A stretch of 64,000 nt of DNA from JAOPZW01 sp963806015. GTDB taxonomy: Bacteria > Actinomycetota > Thermoleophilia > Solirubrobacterales > Solirubrobacteraceae. Positions 1 to 8,296 of this stretch are shown in pieces. The notes beneath the pieces are model-generated. The model saw nothing but the letters and a program-made list of their open reading frames with translations, ran no database searches and had not been told where the DNA came from. Both the position numbers and the translations under genes were made by a program. The stretch lies in contig CAWDWM010000006.1 in NCBI GenBank assembly GCA_963806015.1, positions 186,001 to 250,000 on the forward strand. The letters run 5' to 3'. Within the stretch, counting starts at the first letter, position 1. Each line of letters starts with the position of its first letter.

Positions 1-1
1 A

Positions 2-3000
2 GACTCACACGGGAACGGCGCGGCAGTGGCGACCACGCTCGAACAGGGACCGGCCCCGACCGCGGACTCCCAGGGCGACCAGGTCCACGTGACGTGGGGC
101 GTCTCCACCGCCGCCAACGGGCGCCCCGCCGACGGCTACATCGTCAATCGCTATGACCGCGACACGCTCGCCAAGCAGACCACCCTCCCTGGCTGTGCCG
201 GCGTGGTCATGGCGAACACGTGCATCGAGCAAGGCATCCCGAACGGGCACTGGACGTACACCGTCACGCCGGTGATGGGCACGTACTGGCGCGGCGCCGA
301 GAGCAACCGCAGCGGCGCCGCCATGACCGGTCCCATGAACCTGTCGCTCGACCGCAGCGTCTTCGGACCGCCATTCCCGGCGACGACGACCGCGACCCTG
401 ACAGGCTTCGCGCCCAGCGAGAACATCAGCTACCTGCTGGACGGCGTCCCGATCTCCGGCTCACCGTCGAGCGTCGGGGCGGACGGCACGGCCACGATCG
501 CCTCGATCGCGATCCCGGCCGGGCTCGCCGACGGGCCGCATACCGTGCGCATCGTCGGCGACCACCTCGGCACGCCGTCGCACGCTCTCGCCAGCATCCT
601 CATCGACACCACCGCGCCGTCGATCAACGGCTTCGTCACGCCGGCACCCAACGCCGCGGGCTGGAACAACACATCGCCCGTCGAGCTCAACGGCACCGTC
701 GACGACGGCAGCGGTTCCGGCGTCGCCATGGTCTTCTACACCGACGACGGCAGCGACCCCAAGACCTCGCCGACCGCGCAGCCCGCGTTGGCGCCGCCGA
801 TGGCCACCGTCACGTCCACCTACAGGTATTACGGCGTCGACCTGGCCGGCAACCAGTCGGGCGTCTACACCATCGACATCAAGATCGATACCGTGGCGCC
901 CTACCCCACCCTCGTCACCCTCACGGACATGCACGGCGGCGCCTGGTTTGACCCCGTCAACGTCATCGCCTACTACCGCGGCACCGACGCCGGCTCGTTC
1001 TCGTTCAGGATGACCGTCGCCGACCCGGGCGGTTCGGGCCCTGCGTCGGTGTCGGATTCAGTCCTGAACGGCGTCAACGAGGGGTTCACGGACGCTTCGG
1101 GGTCGGTCAGCCTGCCGCAGGGCGGCCCCTACGTGCTGCCGCCGATCAGTTGGGTGGCGGGCACGACGAGCAACCCGGTGGGAGCCGTCACCTACACCGA
1201 CGTGGCCGGCAACACGCTCGTACACACCGGGCAGATCGTCAACGACTCCGCCGCCCCCGCCGGCGGCTCGGTCGACGCCACAGGACTGGGCGGAGCGGGC
1301 GGACGCTACTCGACCTCTCAGACCCTGGACCTGACCATGGCCAAGGGCAGCGACTCAGGCTCCGGGCTGGCCAATGGCAGCGCCGCCACCGACGTCCCGG
1401 CGCAGCTGACGCGGGCTTCGGCCGCGCTGACCACCAGCGACGGCGTCGCGAACGGAACGTGCGGCGCCTACGGCGACTACGCCCAGGTCGGCGCCGACGA
1501 TCCCCCCTTCACAGCGACCGACGCCGTCCCAGCCGACGCGGCGTGCTACCGCTACCGCTACCTCGTCGCCGACCATGTCGGCAACGTCGCCACCTATGAG
1601 AGCGCGGACATCAAGGTTCAGACCGTCGCCTCCGCGACGCTGCGCCCGACCGACGCGAGCCTCTCGGCGGTCAGCGGAGTCAGCGCGCAGTCGATTGCGG
1701 GCTCGACGGTCTTCTACAACCCGCAGCGCTCGGGCAGCTTCAACGTCGACGCCGGGGCGAGCTCGCCGTACTCGGGGATCGCCCGCATGACCTTCCCGGC
1801 CTTCGCCGGCTTCACCGGCGACGGCGAAGTCACGTCGCCGCTTGTGGGCAGCACGTTCCGCGCCACCTACGCGTGGTCGGGCAATGCCGCCAGCCCCTCG
1901 CCCGGAACACAGTCGCTGTCGGCCACCAACAACGCCGGACAGACCGCGACCAACACCTCCGCCTTCACGGTCGTCAGGGACGCCGACGGACCGACGGGCG
2001 GCTCGGTCGCCGCCACCGGATTGGGCGGCAGCGGCGGGCGCTACGCGACCTCGACGACACTCACCATCACCCTGGCGCCGGGCACGGACGCCGGGGCGGG
2101 CCTGGCCGCCAGCGGCGCCCAACTGCGCCGCGCATCAGCCGAACTGGCCTCCGACGGCGCCGGCAACGGCGCCTGCGAGACCTTCGGCCCCTACACCCAG
2201 GTCGGCAGCGACGATCCGCCGTCGCCCTACAGCGACACCGTCCCCAGCGATCACACCTGCTACCGCTACCAGCTCGTGGCGCCCGACAGCGTCGGCAATG
2301 AGTCCACCTATACGAGCCCGGACATCAAGGTCGACGTGGCTGCGCCGCCGGCCCCGACGCTCAGCTTCTCGGCGCTGAGCAACGCCTTTTGGAGCGGCAC
2401 CGGCACCGCCGTCTATTACCGCCCCGGTGCGAGCGCCGGCGGCTTCACCGTCACCGCGGCCTCGGCCGACATGGTCTCGGGCATCGCCGCCTTCGCCTTC
2501 CCGTCGCTCGGGGCCGGCTGGAGCAGCCTGTCCGGCGGCCTCGGGGTCCGGACGTACGGCTGGAGCTCTCAGAACCCCACCGCGCCGGCGGGCAACCAGA
2601 CCGTGACGGCGACCAACAACGCCGGGCGGAGCTCGACGGCCGACTTCACCTCAACTCCTGACGCCGGCGCGCCGGCCGGCGGGAGCGTCAGCTACACCAA
2701 CGGCGCGATCAGCACGACGACGACGAGCGTCTCGTTCGCCACGGGAACCGATACGGGCTCCGGCGTCGACGCCGCGTCCGGGGTCCTGCAGCGCGCCTCG
2801 GCGACACTCGCCGGCACGACCTGCGGAACCTTCGGCGCGTTCGCCACCGTGGCTTCGAACCCGACGACGCCGTTCTCGGACACCGTCGCTGCGGGCAAGT
2901 GCTACCAGTACCGCTACCAGGTCTCCGACAACGTCGCGAACCAGGCGACCTTCGCAAGCGCGAGCGTGCTCAAGGTCGGCGTGCTGACGCACGCGCTGAG

Positions 3001-4087
3001 CCTCAGCAATGCCGCCGGCGCGTACCTGGGCAACTCGACGCTGTACTACAACAGCAACGCGTCCGGGTCGTTCAAGCTCGTCGACGCGCTCACGGGCGGG
3101 TCGGGGCCGGCCTCGGTCACCTACCCGACGCTCGGGCTGTCCGGCTGGACGCATGCCACGCAGACCGTCTCGACGCCCGCCGGGGGGCCCTACACGTCGA
3201 GCACGTTCTCATGGATCGCGCATCCGTCCAGCGCGTCGACCTACATCGTCAGCGGCAAGGACACCTTGGGCGCCACAAGCACGGCCACCATCACCTTCGT
3301 CAGCGACCAATCGCCTCCCTCCGCCGGGAGCATCAGCTACCCCACCGCGACGGTCACGACCGCGTCGGTGGCGCTCATCACGGTCGACGGCACCGACGCG
3401 CTCTCCGGCGTGGATCCCGCGTCGGGGATCGTCAAGCGCGACAGCACCACCCTGAACACCGCCACCGGGCTGTGCGGCACCTTCCCGGGGACGTTCGGCA
3501 CGACCGTCGCGCGCGTGGGCGGCGCCGACACGTCGGTCGCCAACGGGTACTGCTACAAGTACCGCTACCTGGTGTCCGACACGGTCGGCAACCTGGCCAC
3601 GTACACCTCCTCGGACATCGTCAAGGTCGACCTGACGCCCAAGGTCACCGCGATCGCATCCTTCGAGTCCAGCGGCGCCGCGGGCGACGGCCGACTGGAA
3701 TCCGGCGACAAACTGGTGCTGACATTCAGTCGGGACCTGGCCCCGGCCTCGGTGCCGGCGTCGTTCACCGGCGCCACCGAGTCGAGGAGCGGAAGCGCCA
3801 ACGTCTTCTTGACCATCCCCGGCATCACCAGCGGCGCGCGCGACACCGGCACGTCCGGCTACTTCGCCGGCAGCATCAGCAGGACCGCGACGTTCGCCGG
3901 CACCGCACTGCTCTCGAACAGCGCAGCGAACACGACCGTCACGGTCACCGTTACCACGCTGACCGGTAGCACGACGGCGGCCGGACAGGGTGCGCTCAGC
4001 TTCCAAGCGGCGCCGGCGATCACGAGCGTCGGTGGGGTGGGCGCCACGGCGACGTTCACGACGCCGAGCAACTTCCGTCTGTTCTGA
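2..4087 (+). CDS. Large Ig-like repeat surface/secreted protein, 5' partial
   Basis: The reading frame is open to the window edge, so the true start and any signal peptide lie upstream; a GTG at 26 is only an internal candidate. The protein is Ser/Thr/Gly/Ala-rich and beta-strand-like. A unit of about 215-245 residues recurs four times, starting near nt 1262, 1998, 2678 and 3323 (GGSV or AGSI), each containing a Cys-Gly-x-Phe/Tyr segment and ending in CYRYRYLVSD-x-VGN-x-ATY followed by DI-KV. The N-terminal part has a GFAPSENISYLLDG-type Ig-like domain, and the last ~130 residues form a different Ig-like domain ending in NFRLF. No LPXTG or membrane anchor is seen at the C-terminus. Each repeat has a paired Cys, which may form disulfides outside the cell. 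Likely an adhesin or cell-envelope protein; function not established. Confidence 0.8.
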   Translation, partial: DSHGNGAAVATTLEQGPAPTADSQGDQVHVTWGVSTAANGRPADGYIVNRYDRDTLAKQTTLPGCAGVVMANTCIEQGIPNGHWTYTVTPVMGTYWRGAESNRSGAAMTGPMNLSLDRSVFGPPFPATTTATLTGFAPSENISYLLDGVPISGSPSSVGADGTATIASIAIPAGLADGPHTVRIVGDHLGTPSHALASILIDTTAPSINGFVTPAPNAAGWNNTSPVELNGTVDDGSGSGVAMVFYTDDGSDPKTSPTAQPALAPPMATVTSTYRYYGVDLAGNQSGVYTIDIKIDTVAPYPTLVTLTDMHGGAWFDPVNVIAYYRGTDAGSFSFRMTVADPGGSGPASVSDSVLNGVNEGFTDASGSVSLPQGGPYVLPPISWVAGTTSNPVGAVTYTDVAGNTLVHTGQIVNDSAAPAGGSVDATGLGGAGGRYSTSQTLDLTMAKGSDSGSGLANGSAATDVPAQLTRASAALTTSDGVANGTCGAYGDYAQVGADDPPFTATDAVPADAACYRYRYLVADHVGNVATYESADIKVQTVASATLRPTDASLSAVSGVSAQSIAGSTVFYNPQRSGSFNVDAGASSPYSGIARMTFPAFAGFTGDGEVTSPLVGSTFRATYAWSGNAASPSPGTQSLSATNNAGQTATNTSAFTVVRDADGPTGGSVAATGLGGSGGRYATSTTLTITLAPGTDAGAGLAASGAQLRRASAELASDGAGNGACETFGPYTQVGSDDPPSPYSDTVPSDHTCYRYQLVAPDSVGNESTYTSPDIKVDVAAPPAPTLSFSALSNAFWSGTGTAVYYRPGASAGGFTVTAASADMVSGIAAFAFPSLGAGWSSLSGGLGVRTYGWSSQNPTAPAGNQTVTATNNAGRSSTADFTSTPDAGAPAGGSVSYTNGAISTTTTSVSFATGTDTGSGVDAASGVLQRASATLAGTTCGTFGAFATVASNPTTPFSDTVAAGKCYQYRYQVSDNVANQATFASASVLKVGVLTHALSLSNAAGAYLGNSTLYYNSNASGSFKLVDALTGGSGPASVTYPTLGLSGWTHATQTVSTPAGGPYTSSTFSWIAHPSSASTYIVSGKDTLGATSTATITFVSDQSPPSAGSISYPTATVTTASVALITVDGTDALSGVDPASGIVKRDSTTLNTATGLCGTFPGTFGTTVARVGGADTSVANGYCYKYRYLVSDTVGNLATYTSSDIVKVDLTPKVTAIASFESSGAAGDGRLESGDKLVLTFSRDLAPASVPASFTGATESRSGSANVFLTIPGITSGARDTGTSGYFAGSISRTATFAGTALLSNSAANTTVTVTVTTLTGSTTAAGQGALSFQAAPAITSVGGVGATATFTTPSNFRLF

Positions 4088-4160
4088 CCCGTCGCGGCCC
4101 GTGGCCCGGGCCGCGCCGCGCCCCCGCTCCCCATCTGCACCCCAATCCACGGCCGCGAGG

Positions 4161-4199
4161 CGGCCTGAATGGCAACCGTCGCGGGATTCAGTCAGGCCG
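4161..4199. terminator. Hairpin between converging genes
   Basis: CGGCCTGA (4161-4168) and TCAGGCCG (4192-4199) are perfect 8-bp complements around a 23-nt loop, located between the 3' ends of the converging surface-protein gene and vapC; the right arm overlaps the vapC stop codon. There is no T-run, so use as a bidirectional terminator is only inferred. Confidence 0.35.
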
Positions 4200-4593
4200 G
4201 CGCGCTGACGGCGAGCCCGAAACGATGCGCCGCGTCGGCCAGGCGACGGTCGTATGTCACGACCTCCCCAAGCTCATCGCCAAAGGCCCGCGCAGCCGCG
4301 AGATGGATCGCATCCAGGCTGCGTAACGTGGTGCCTTCGAGCTCCGCCGCCGCGTCGAGCAGAACGTCATCCAGCCGCAGCAGGGAGATCCGCGTGAGCA
4401 ACTGGCCTGCCCTGGCGACGGCAGCCGCGCCGTGCGGTCGGACGGCGCGAATGACCTCGAGGCGCGCCAGCGCACACGACACGCGACTCGGATGGCCGCC
4501 CAGGTAATCGGCCAGCGCGCGAGACTCGGGCTCTGCGACCACGAGCTTGACGATCGCCGACGAGTCGAGATAGGCCGCAGGTTCAGCGCTCAT
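4192..4593 (-). CDS. vapC: VapC-like PIN-domain toxin
   Basis: 133-residue PIN-domain protein, expected to be the Mg-dependent endoribonuclease toxin of a type II toxin-antitoxin pair. The acidic PIN residues are visible: the N-terminal YLDSSAIVKL, a central Glu in LEVIRA, Asp in SLDAIHLAAA, and Asp in VVTYDRRLADAA. The length is normal for VapC. The ATG at 4593 was chosen because it lies 11 nt inside the upstream antitoxin gene, the usual coupled arrangement; a longer upstream extension gives an unlikely Cys/Pro/Trp-rich leader. Expression should depend on the promoter/operator in front of the antitoxin. Confidence 0.88.
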   Translation of the reverse strand: MSAEPAAYLDSSAIVKLVVAEPESRALADYLGGHPSRVSCALARLEVIRAVRPHGAAAVARAGQLLTRISLLRLDDVLLDAAAELEGTTLRSLDAIHLAAARAFGDELGEVVTYDRRLADAAHRFGLAVSAPA

Positions 4594-4858
4594 GTGCGCG
4601 GAGCCCTGAGAGAGCCTCGCCGGGCAGCACGACGGCGGGTGCGGGAGCCATCGGCGGACCCAGCTCGAGCACATCCCCGGTGGCCCGAGTCAACCGCCCG
4701 CTCGTCTCGAGCTCTTCCAGAGCGCCCGCTCGGGGAAGCGGAACGAGTCGGGCGATCGGCCTCCCTCGATCGGTGACCTCGATCGTCTCGCCTTGCGCTA
4801 CCTCGCGCAGGTAGCGGCTCGCCTGCTGTCGAAGCTCTCTCACTCCGATCGATCGCAT
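4583..4858 (-). CDS. vapB: Phd/YefM-family antitoxin (VapB role)
   Basis: 91 residues. The N-terminal half, MRSIGVRELRQQ then SRYLREVAQGE, IEVTDRGRPIARLVPLP, is the Phd/YefM DNA-binding fold; the C-terminal half is variable and would wrap the toxin. It precedes and overlaps vapC. The ATG at 4858 sits 6 nt downstream of a -10-like TATAAG (4870-4865), so the mRNA is probably leaderless. A perfect inverted repeat covers the -10 box and start codon, which fits autorepression by the antitoxin or the toxin-antitoxin complex. Confidence 0.88.
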   Translation of the reverse strand: MRSIGVRELRQQASRYLREVAQGETIEVTDRGRPIARLVPLPRAGALEELETSGRLTRATGDVLELGPPMAPAPAVVLPGEALSGLRAHER

Positions 4859-4878
4859 GTGCTACTTATAGCACATGC
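4855..4878 (-). promoter_or_regulatory. vapBC promoter and operator palindrome
   Basis: GCATGTGCTA (4855-4864) and TAGCACATGC (4869-4878) are perfect 10-bp arms around a 4-nt spacer. On the minus strand the centre forms TATAAG, a good -10 box, and the ATG of vapB lies in the distal arm. Binding here would block both transcription start and translation start, typical of type II TA autoregulation. Confidence 0.7.
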
Positions 4879-5619
4879 GCCGTTCTACGACCACGCAATA
4901 TGGAAGTTGCATCCGCAACTTTATGGAGACGGCGGTGGGTTGTAGGAAGGTCGTGCAGGCGGGTGGGCCGTCAGGACGCGGCGCTCGGCGTCTGCAAGAC
5001 CGCTCCTCGTCGGTGGCGGTCGCGGCCCGCTCCCGTCCGCGCTGCTGCTTGCCTCCAAGCGGTAGCGGCTCGTGCGGAGGCCCGGGTAGGTGGTACCACG
5101 ATCGGCGTGCCGGCTGGGACGACCCGCCCCGCGGGTCCGGCCTCCGGCGGGCCTGGGCGCCGTCCGGTCGGCTCGGGGGGCGGTTTTTTGCAGCGCCCAT
5201 GTCCTCCAGGCACACGAGGGCGCAGATCTCGATTTCGTCGTCTGGACCGTCCGAGTAGCCCCGATCACATCGCGCCGGCCGCGACCGGGCATTCGACGTC
5301 ACGCGGCGGGAGAAGCGGCACGAGCCGGTGGGCCAGCCGGTTCTCGCCCCCGCGGCGCAGCCGCGCAATCCGGGCACGGGAGGCGACACCCGCCGGACGC
5401 GACGTGTGGGGGACCCGTCATGCGCGGTGCGGTCAGCCGTAATGGAGCGCTCGGCGGGAGCTGCGATTCTGGCCGCGATGACCGGCTGCCTCACCTCACG
5501 ACCCGATAGCCACGATGAGCCGCCCTCCAGGAGCGCGCGACCCGACGGTGCGGCTATCGCTGCCGGAAGACGGCATCGCCGGCGGCGACGTAGTGCTGCA
5601 TTTCACGACCGAGGACCAC
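4879..5619. other. Gene-poor stretch
   Basis: No open frame here looks like a real protein; all are Arg/Pro/Ala-rich shadows. Visible items are a 7-bp inverted repeat AAGTTGC-ATCC-GCAACTT (4904-4921), a T-box-like GGTGGTACCACG just before 5103, and a hairpin with a T-run at 5160-5189. Just before the flavoprotein gene, short stretches read like a lipoprotein leader (LAAMTGC, near 5470) and, in another frame, VRLSLPEDG and GDVVLHFTTED (5550-5615). This could be a decayed small lipoprotein gene, but I cannot assign it. Confidence 0.4.
5160..5189 (+). terminator. Possible intrinsic terminator
   Basis: CCGTCC (5160-5165) can pair with GGGCGG (5178-5183), with one G-U pair, directly followed by six T residues (5184-5189). 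This is the shape of a rho-independent terminator for rightward transcription, but no rightward gene is recognised just upstream. Confidence 0.35.
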
Positions 5620-6525
5620 ATGCACCCGTCTCGTGAGTACGACGCGGTGATCGTGGGCGGTGGCCCTGCTGGGCTCAGCGCGGCGCTCGTGCTCGGGCGT
5701 GCTCGCCGGCGCGTGCTGGTTATCGACCACGGCAGACCGGCGAACGCGGTCTCACACGGCGTGGGCGGCCTGCTCGGACAGAGCGGCGTCGATCCCGCTG
5801 CGCTGCGTGCGACCGGGCGCGAGCAGTTGGCCCGTCACCCGACGGTCGAGGTCTGCAACGACGAGGTGGCGGGTATTGACCGCGGCGGCGCGGGCTACCT
5901 GGTCGATCTCGAGCGCCGTGGCGAGGTGCGCGCTCACGCGGTGGTCTTGGCCCATGGGCTGCGTTACGACCCGCCGTCGCTGGCGGGGATCGACGAGCTA
6001 TGGGGCCGCTCGGTCTTCCATTGCGCCTTCTGCGACGGTTGGGAGGTCCGCGACCTTGCCCTCGCGCTGCACGGCCGCGGCCCGGCGGCGGCGCGCTCGG
6101 CGCTCGTGCTGGCGAACTGGAGCGATGACGTGGTCCTCTGCAGCGACGGCCCGTTCGCCGGCGATCGCGCGACGCTCGCGAGCGCCGGCGTGCGCATCCG
6201 CGAGGAGCCGATCCGCCGGCTCGTCGGAAGCGCCGGGCACCTCGAGCGCATCGAGTTCGAGCACGGGCCCAGCGAGCTGCGCGACGCACTCTTCGTGAGC
6301 ACGCGCCGCGGTCAACCCAACGACCTCGCAGGCACGCTCGGCTGCGACCTCACCGACGCGGGCACGATCGCGACCGATGTGGACGGCCGCACCTCGGTCA
6401 GCGGCGTCTACGCGGTCGGCGACGCGGCGACCGCACACTCGCGCTCAGTCGCCAACGCGATCGGCACGGGATCGCGCGCCGCCTACGCACTCGCGCTCGA
6501 CCGCGTCCCCGCACTCGCGGCCTAG
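5620..6525 (+). CDS. Thioredoxin-reductase-like FAD/NAD(P) oxidoreductase
   Basis: About 301 residues. The N-terminus has an FAD-binding Rossmann motif (AVIVGGGPAGLSAALVLGR, residues 9-27), and the C-terminus has GVYAVGDAAT, the second FAD contact of the class II pyridine nucleotide-disulfide oxidoreductases. CAFC at residues 135-138 is followed by DGWEVRD, as in the small thioredoxin-reductase-like family. The ATG at 5620 was chosen because GAGGA ends 4 nt before it and the Rossmann motif then begins at the normal position; an in-frame ATG at 5515 would add an unrelated 35-residue leader. No thioredoxin gene is adjacent, so the electron partner is unknown. Cytoplasmic. Confidence 0.85.
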   Translation: MHPSREYDAVIVGGGPAGLSAALVLGRARRRVLVIDHGRPANAVSHGVGGLLGQSGVDPAALRATGREQLARHPTVEVCNDEVAGIDRGGAGYLVDLERRGEVRAHAVVLAHGLRYDPPSLAGIDELWGRSVFHCAFCDGWEVRDLALALHGRGPAAARSALVLANWSDDVVLCSDGPFAGDRATLASAGVRIREEPIRRLVGSAGHLERIEFEHGPSELRDALFVSTRRGQPNDLAGTLGCDLTDAGTIATDVDGRTSVSGVYAVGDAATAHSRSVANAIGTGSRAAYALALDRVPALAA

Positions 6526-6867
6526 CGACGCCGGTGTTGCCGGGATAACGGGTCGCCGTCTTGGGTCGTGCCGCGAGCGCGTGGCGTGCGGCCCGGATGT
6601 GTATCGCCTGGAAACCCGGACCTTTCGCCCGCCGCTTCCGGTGACTGAAAATGGCGATGTCCCCGGTTCGAGTCCGATTCTCGCTGGCGCGCCCGGTTGG
6701 GGAGCATCACGCGCGCTCGGAGTGCAGCTTGCTCACCATCTACTCCCCACTACCGCCCTCAAGCCGGCAAATCGCACCGTTTTCGTGCGCGCCTCTTCGC
6801 CCACGCCAACTCTATTCTCCCTGCATACGGGCCGAATTTCGCGCTTCTGCGGGGTCTGTGAAGTTAG
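6526..6867. other. Intergenic stretch before tmRNA 3' end
   Basis: No protein gene is supported. A T-arm-like sequence (GGTTCGAGTCC near 6664-6674) suggests a degenerate tRNA 3' end, but the stem does not pair and no other tRNA arm can be drawn. Otherwise I see nothing definite. Confidence 0.4.
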
Positions 6868-7231
6868 TGGAGACGGCGGGAATCGAACCCGCGTCCGCGA
6901 TCGTGCATGAGGTGGCGTCTACGAGCGTATCCGGCGCTCTGATCTCGTCTCGAGGTCGCCTCGCCGGCGGGGTTCCTCAAGACCAGCCTCCTGAAGATTT
7001 CCCCGGTTTGGCGGAGGCGGACCGCCCCGGGTGAGCCGGCATTTTGATCCAGGCGATCCCCGCGGCCGGCAGGCGGGGGCCCAGAGCTCCGGCTTAGCTA
7101 GTGGCTAAGCGAGGAGCGCGTACTCGTGAGAGTCCGCACTTATTGTTTTCCCGGGTGTTTTACGAGGCCGCCCGGGACCTCGACTCGCAACCACCCCTGC
7201 CAAAACGACCACGTCGAAGCCTGTCGTCCCC
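6868..7231 (-). ncRNA. ssrA: tmRNA (transfer-messenger RNA)
   Basis: Rescues stalled ribosomes together with SmpB. The 5' end GGGGACG (from 7231) pairs with CGTCTCC (6875-6869) to give a 7-bp acceptor stem with one G-U pair. The T-arm GCGGGTTCGATTCCCGC is perfect. The 3' CCA is not encoded (CTA follows the discriminator A at 6868). The tag frame resumes at GCG (7137-7135) and reads ADSHEYALLA before TAG at 7107-7105; the segment upstream, CCTCGTAAAAC with an A-rich run, matches the conserved pre-tag region. The tag resembles the mycobacterial one (ADSH...YALAA) but ends LLA. The length of 364 nt is normal. Weak -10-like hexamers lie at 7246-7241 and 7262-7257. smpB lies in the same window at 24816-25289. 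Confidence 0.95.
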
Positions 7232-7320
7232 AGGGGTTCTCTTGTATGTCGGCCCCATTCTACCGGCCATCGGCGCTCGCCGAACTCGGCGAGGCGGTGC
7301 GAACGATGTTGGCCGACCGG

Positions 7321-7457
7321 CGCCTTAACGAAAACGACACGGCCCCGAGCCACTTGGGGTGCTCTCCGCCACGTCGTCTCCGTGAGGATTCTCCGTGGCT
7401 TCAGAGCGGCGGGCCTCGCAACCCCTGGGCCTCGCTCTCTGCGGCTCGGTTCCGCGT
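7321..7457 (+). repeat. Inverted repeat arm A flanking a GNAT gene
   Basis: 137 bp that match the reverse complement of 8150-8286 at roughly 85% identity by eye, including CAGAGCGGCGGGCCTCGCAA and GGCCTCGCTCTCTGCG. The arm lies between the tmRNA promoter side and the acetyltransferase gene. The rest of 7232-7570 holds no recognisable gene. Confidence 0.8.
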
Positions 7458-7570
7458 CGAGGGGGAACTTAGGTCGACGCCCCACCACGGTCAAGACCCC
7501 TCCGAGAACGAAGCCGCATTCTCCGCAGATTTCGCGCCATCAGCGCGCCGAGTCCGCCATCCTGCAGCCG

Positions 7571-8116
7571 ATGCCGACCACCGAGCGCCTGCTGCTGCGC
7601 TCCTGGCGCCCGGCGGACCGCGCCCCCTTCGCGAAGCTCAACGCCGATCCCGAGGTCGTGCGCTTCATCAGCGACGGCGTCCCGTTCACGCGCGCCGACA
7701 GCGACGCGCTCCTCGACGCGATCGAGGCGCACTGGCACGAGCACGGCTTCGGCCTGTGGTGCGCCGCCCCGCGCGAGGACCCCGACGACTGCCTCGGGTT
7801 CGTCGGGCTGGCGGTGCCGTCGTTCCTGCCGGCGGTGCTGCCCGCGGTCGAGGTCGGGTGGCGCCTCGCGCGCCCGGCGTGGGGACGCGGGCTCGCGACC
7901 GAGGGCGCGCGGGCGTCATTGCGCCACGCCTTCGCCGAGCTGGGCCTCGAGGCGGTGATCTCGATCATCGACCCGCTCAACGAGCGCTCGATCCGCGTCG
8001 CGCACAAGCTCGGGATGCGCCGCGGCGCCGATCACCTGCACCCGCGCACGCGCCGCCGATTGACCGCCTACGAGATTTTTTCGCACGATGCGGCCTTTTC
8101 GCCCGCGCCCTCTTGA
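7571..8116 (+). CDS. GNAT family N-acetyltransferase (RimJ/RimL type)
   Basis: 181 residues. It begins with TERLLLRSWRPADRAPF, the standard opening of Acetyltransf_3 proteins, and contains EVGWRLARPAWGRGLATEGA, the acetyl-CoA pyrophosphate-binding segment, then NERSIRVAHKLGMR near the C-terminus. Transfers acetyl from acetyl-CoA to an unknown amine, possibly a protein N-terminus or small molecule. The ATG at 7571 begins directly at the conserved domain. It is alone between two long inverted repeat arms (7321-7457 and 8150-8286), which suggests it may have travelled with them. Confidence 0.85.
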   Translation: MPTTERLLLRSWRPADRAPFAKLNADPEVVRFISDGVPFTRADSDALLDAIEAHWHEHGFGLWCAAPREDPDDCLGFVGLAVPSFLPAVLPAVEVGWRLARPAWGRGLATEGARASLRHAFAELGLEAVISIIDPLNERSIRVAHKLGMRRGADHLHPRTRRRLTAYEIFSHDAAFSPAPS

Positions 8117-8149
8117 CCGGCCGCCGAGCCCTCGCATACGTTCGGTCCA

Positions 8150-8286
8150 GACGCGGAACCGAGTCGCAGAGAGCGAGGCCCTGGGGTTGCGAGGCCCGCC
8201 GCTCTGAGGCCACGGCGCTCCTCCGGGAGCTGACGTGGCACAGAGCACCCCGAGCGGCTCGGGACCGCGTCGCCTTCGTTAAGGCA
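8150..8286 (-). repeat. Inverted repeat arm B flanking a GNAT gene
   Basis: The opposite-orientation partner of 7321-7457. Its outer end stops 10 bp before the start codon of the M3 peptidase gene, so the repeat contains that gene's likely promoter region (a CACACT -10-like hexamer straddles its edge at 8285-8290). Confidence 0.8.
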
Positions 8287-8296
8287 CACTGGTCGA

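Noticed and set aside
5515..5619. An upstream extension of the flavoprotein from ATG 5515
   Set aside because: The added 35 residues precede the Rossmann motif without any family match, and the ATG at 5620 has a GAGGA ribosome site.
6655..6690. A tRNA-like T-arm (GGTTCGAGTCC) on the plus strand before the tmRNA
   Set aside because: The T-stem does not pair beyond 3 bp, and no anticodon or acceptor arm can be drawn. It is at most a remnant.
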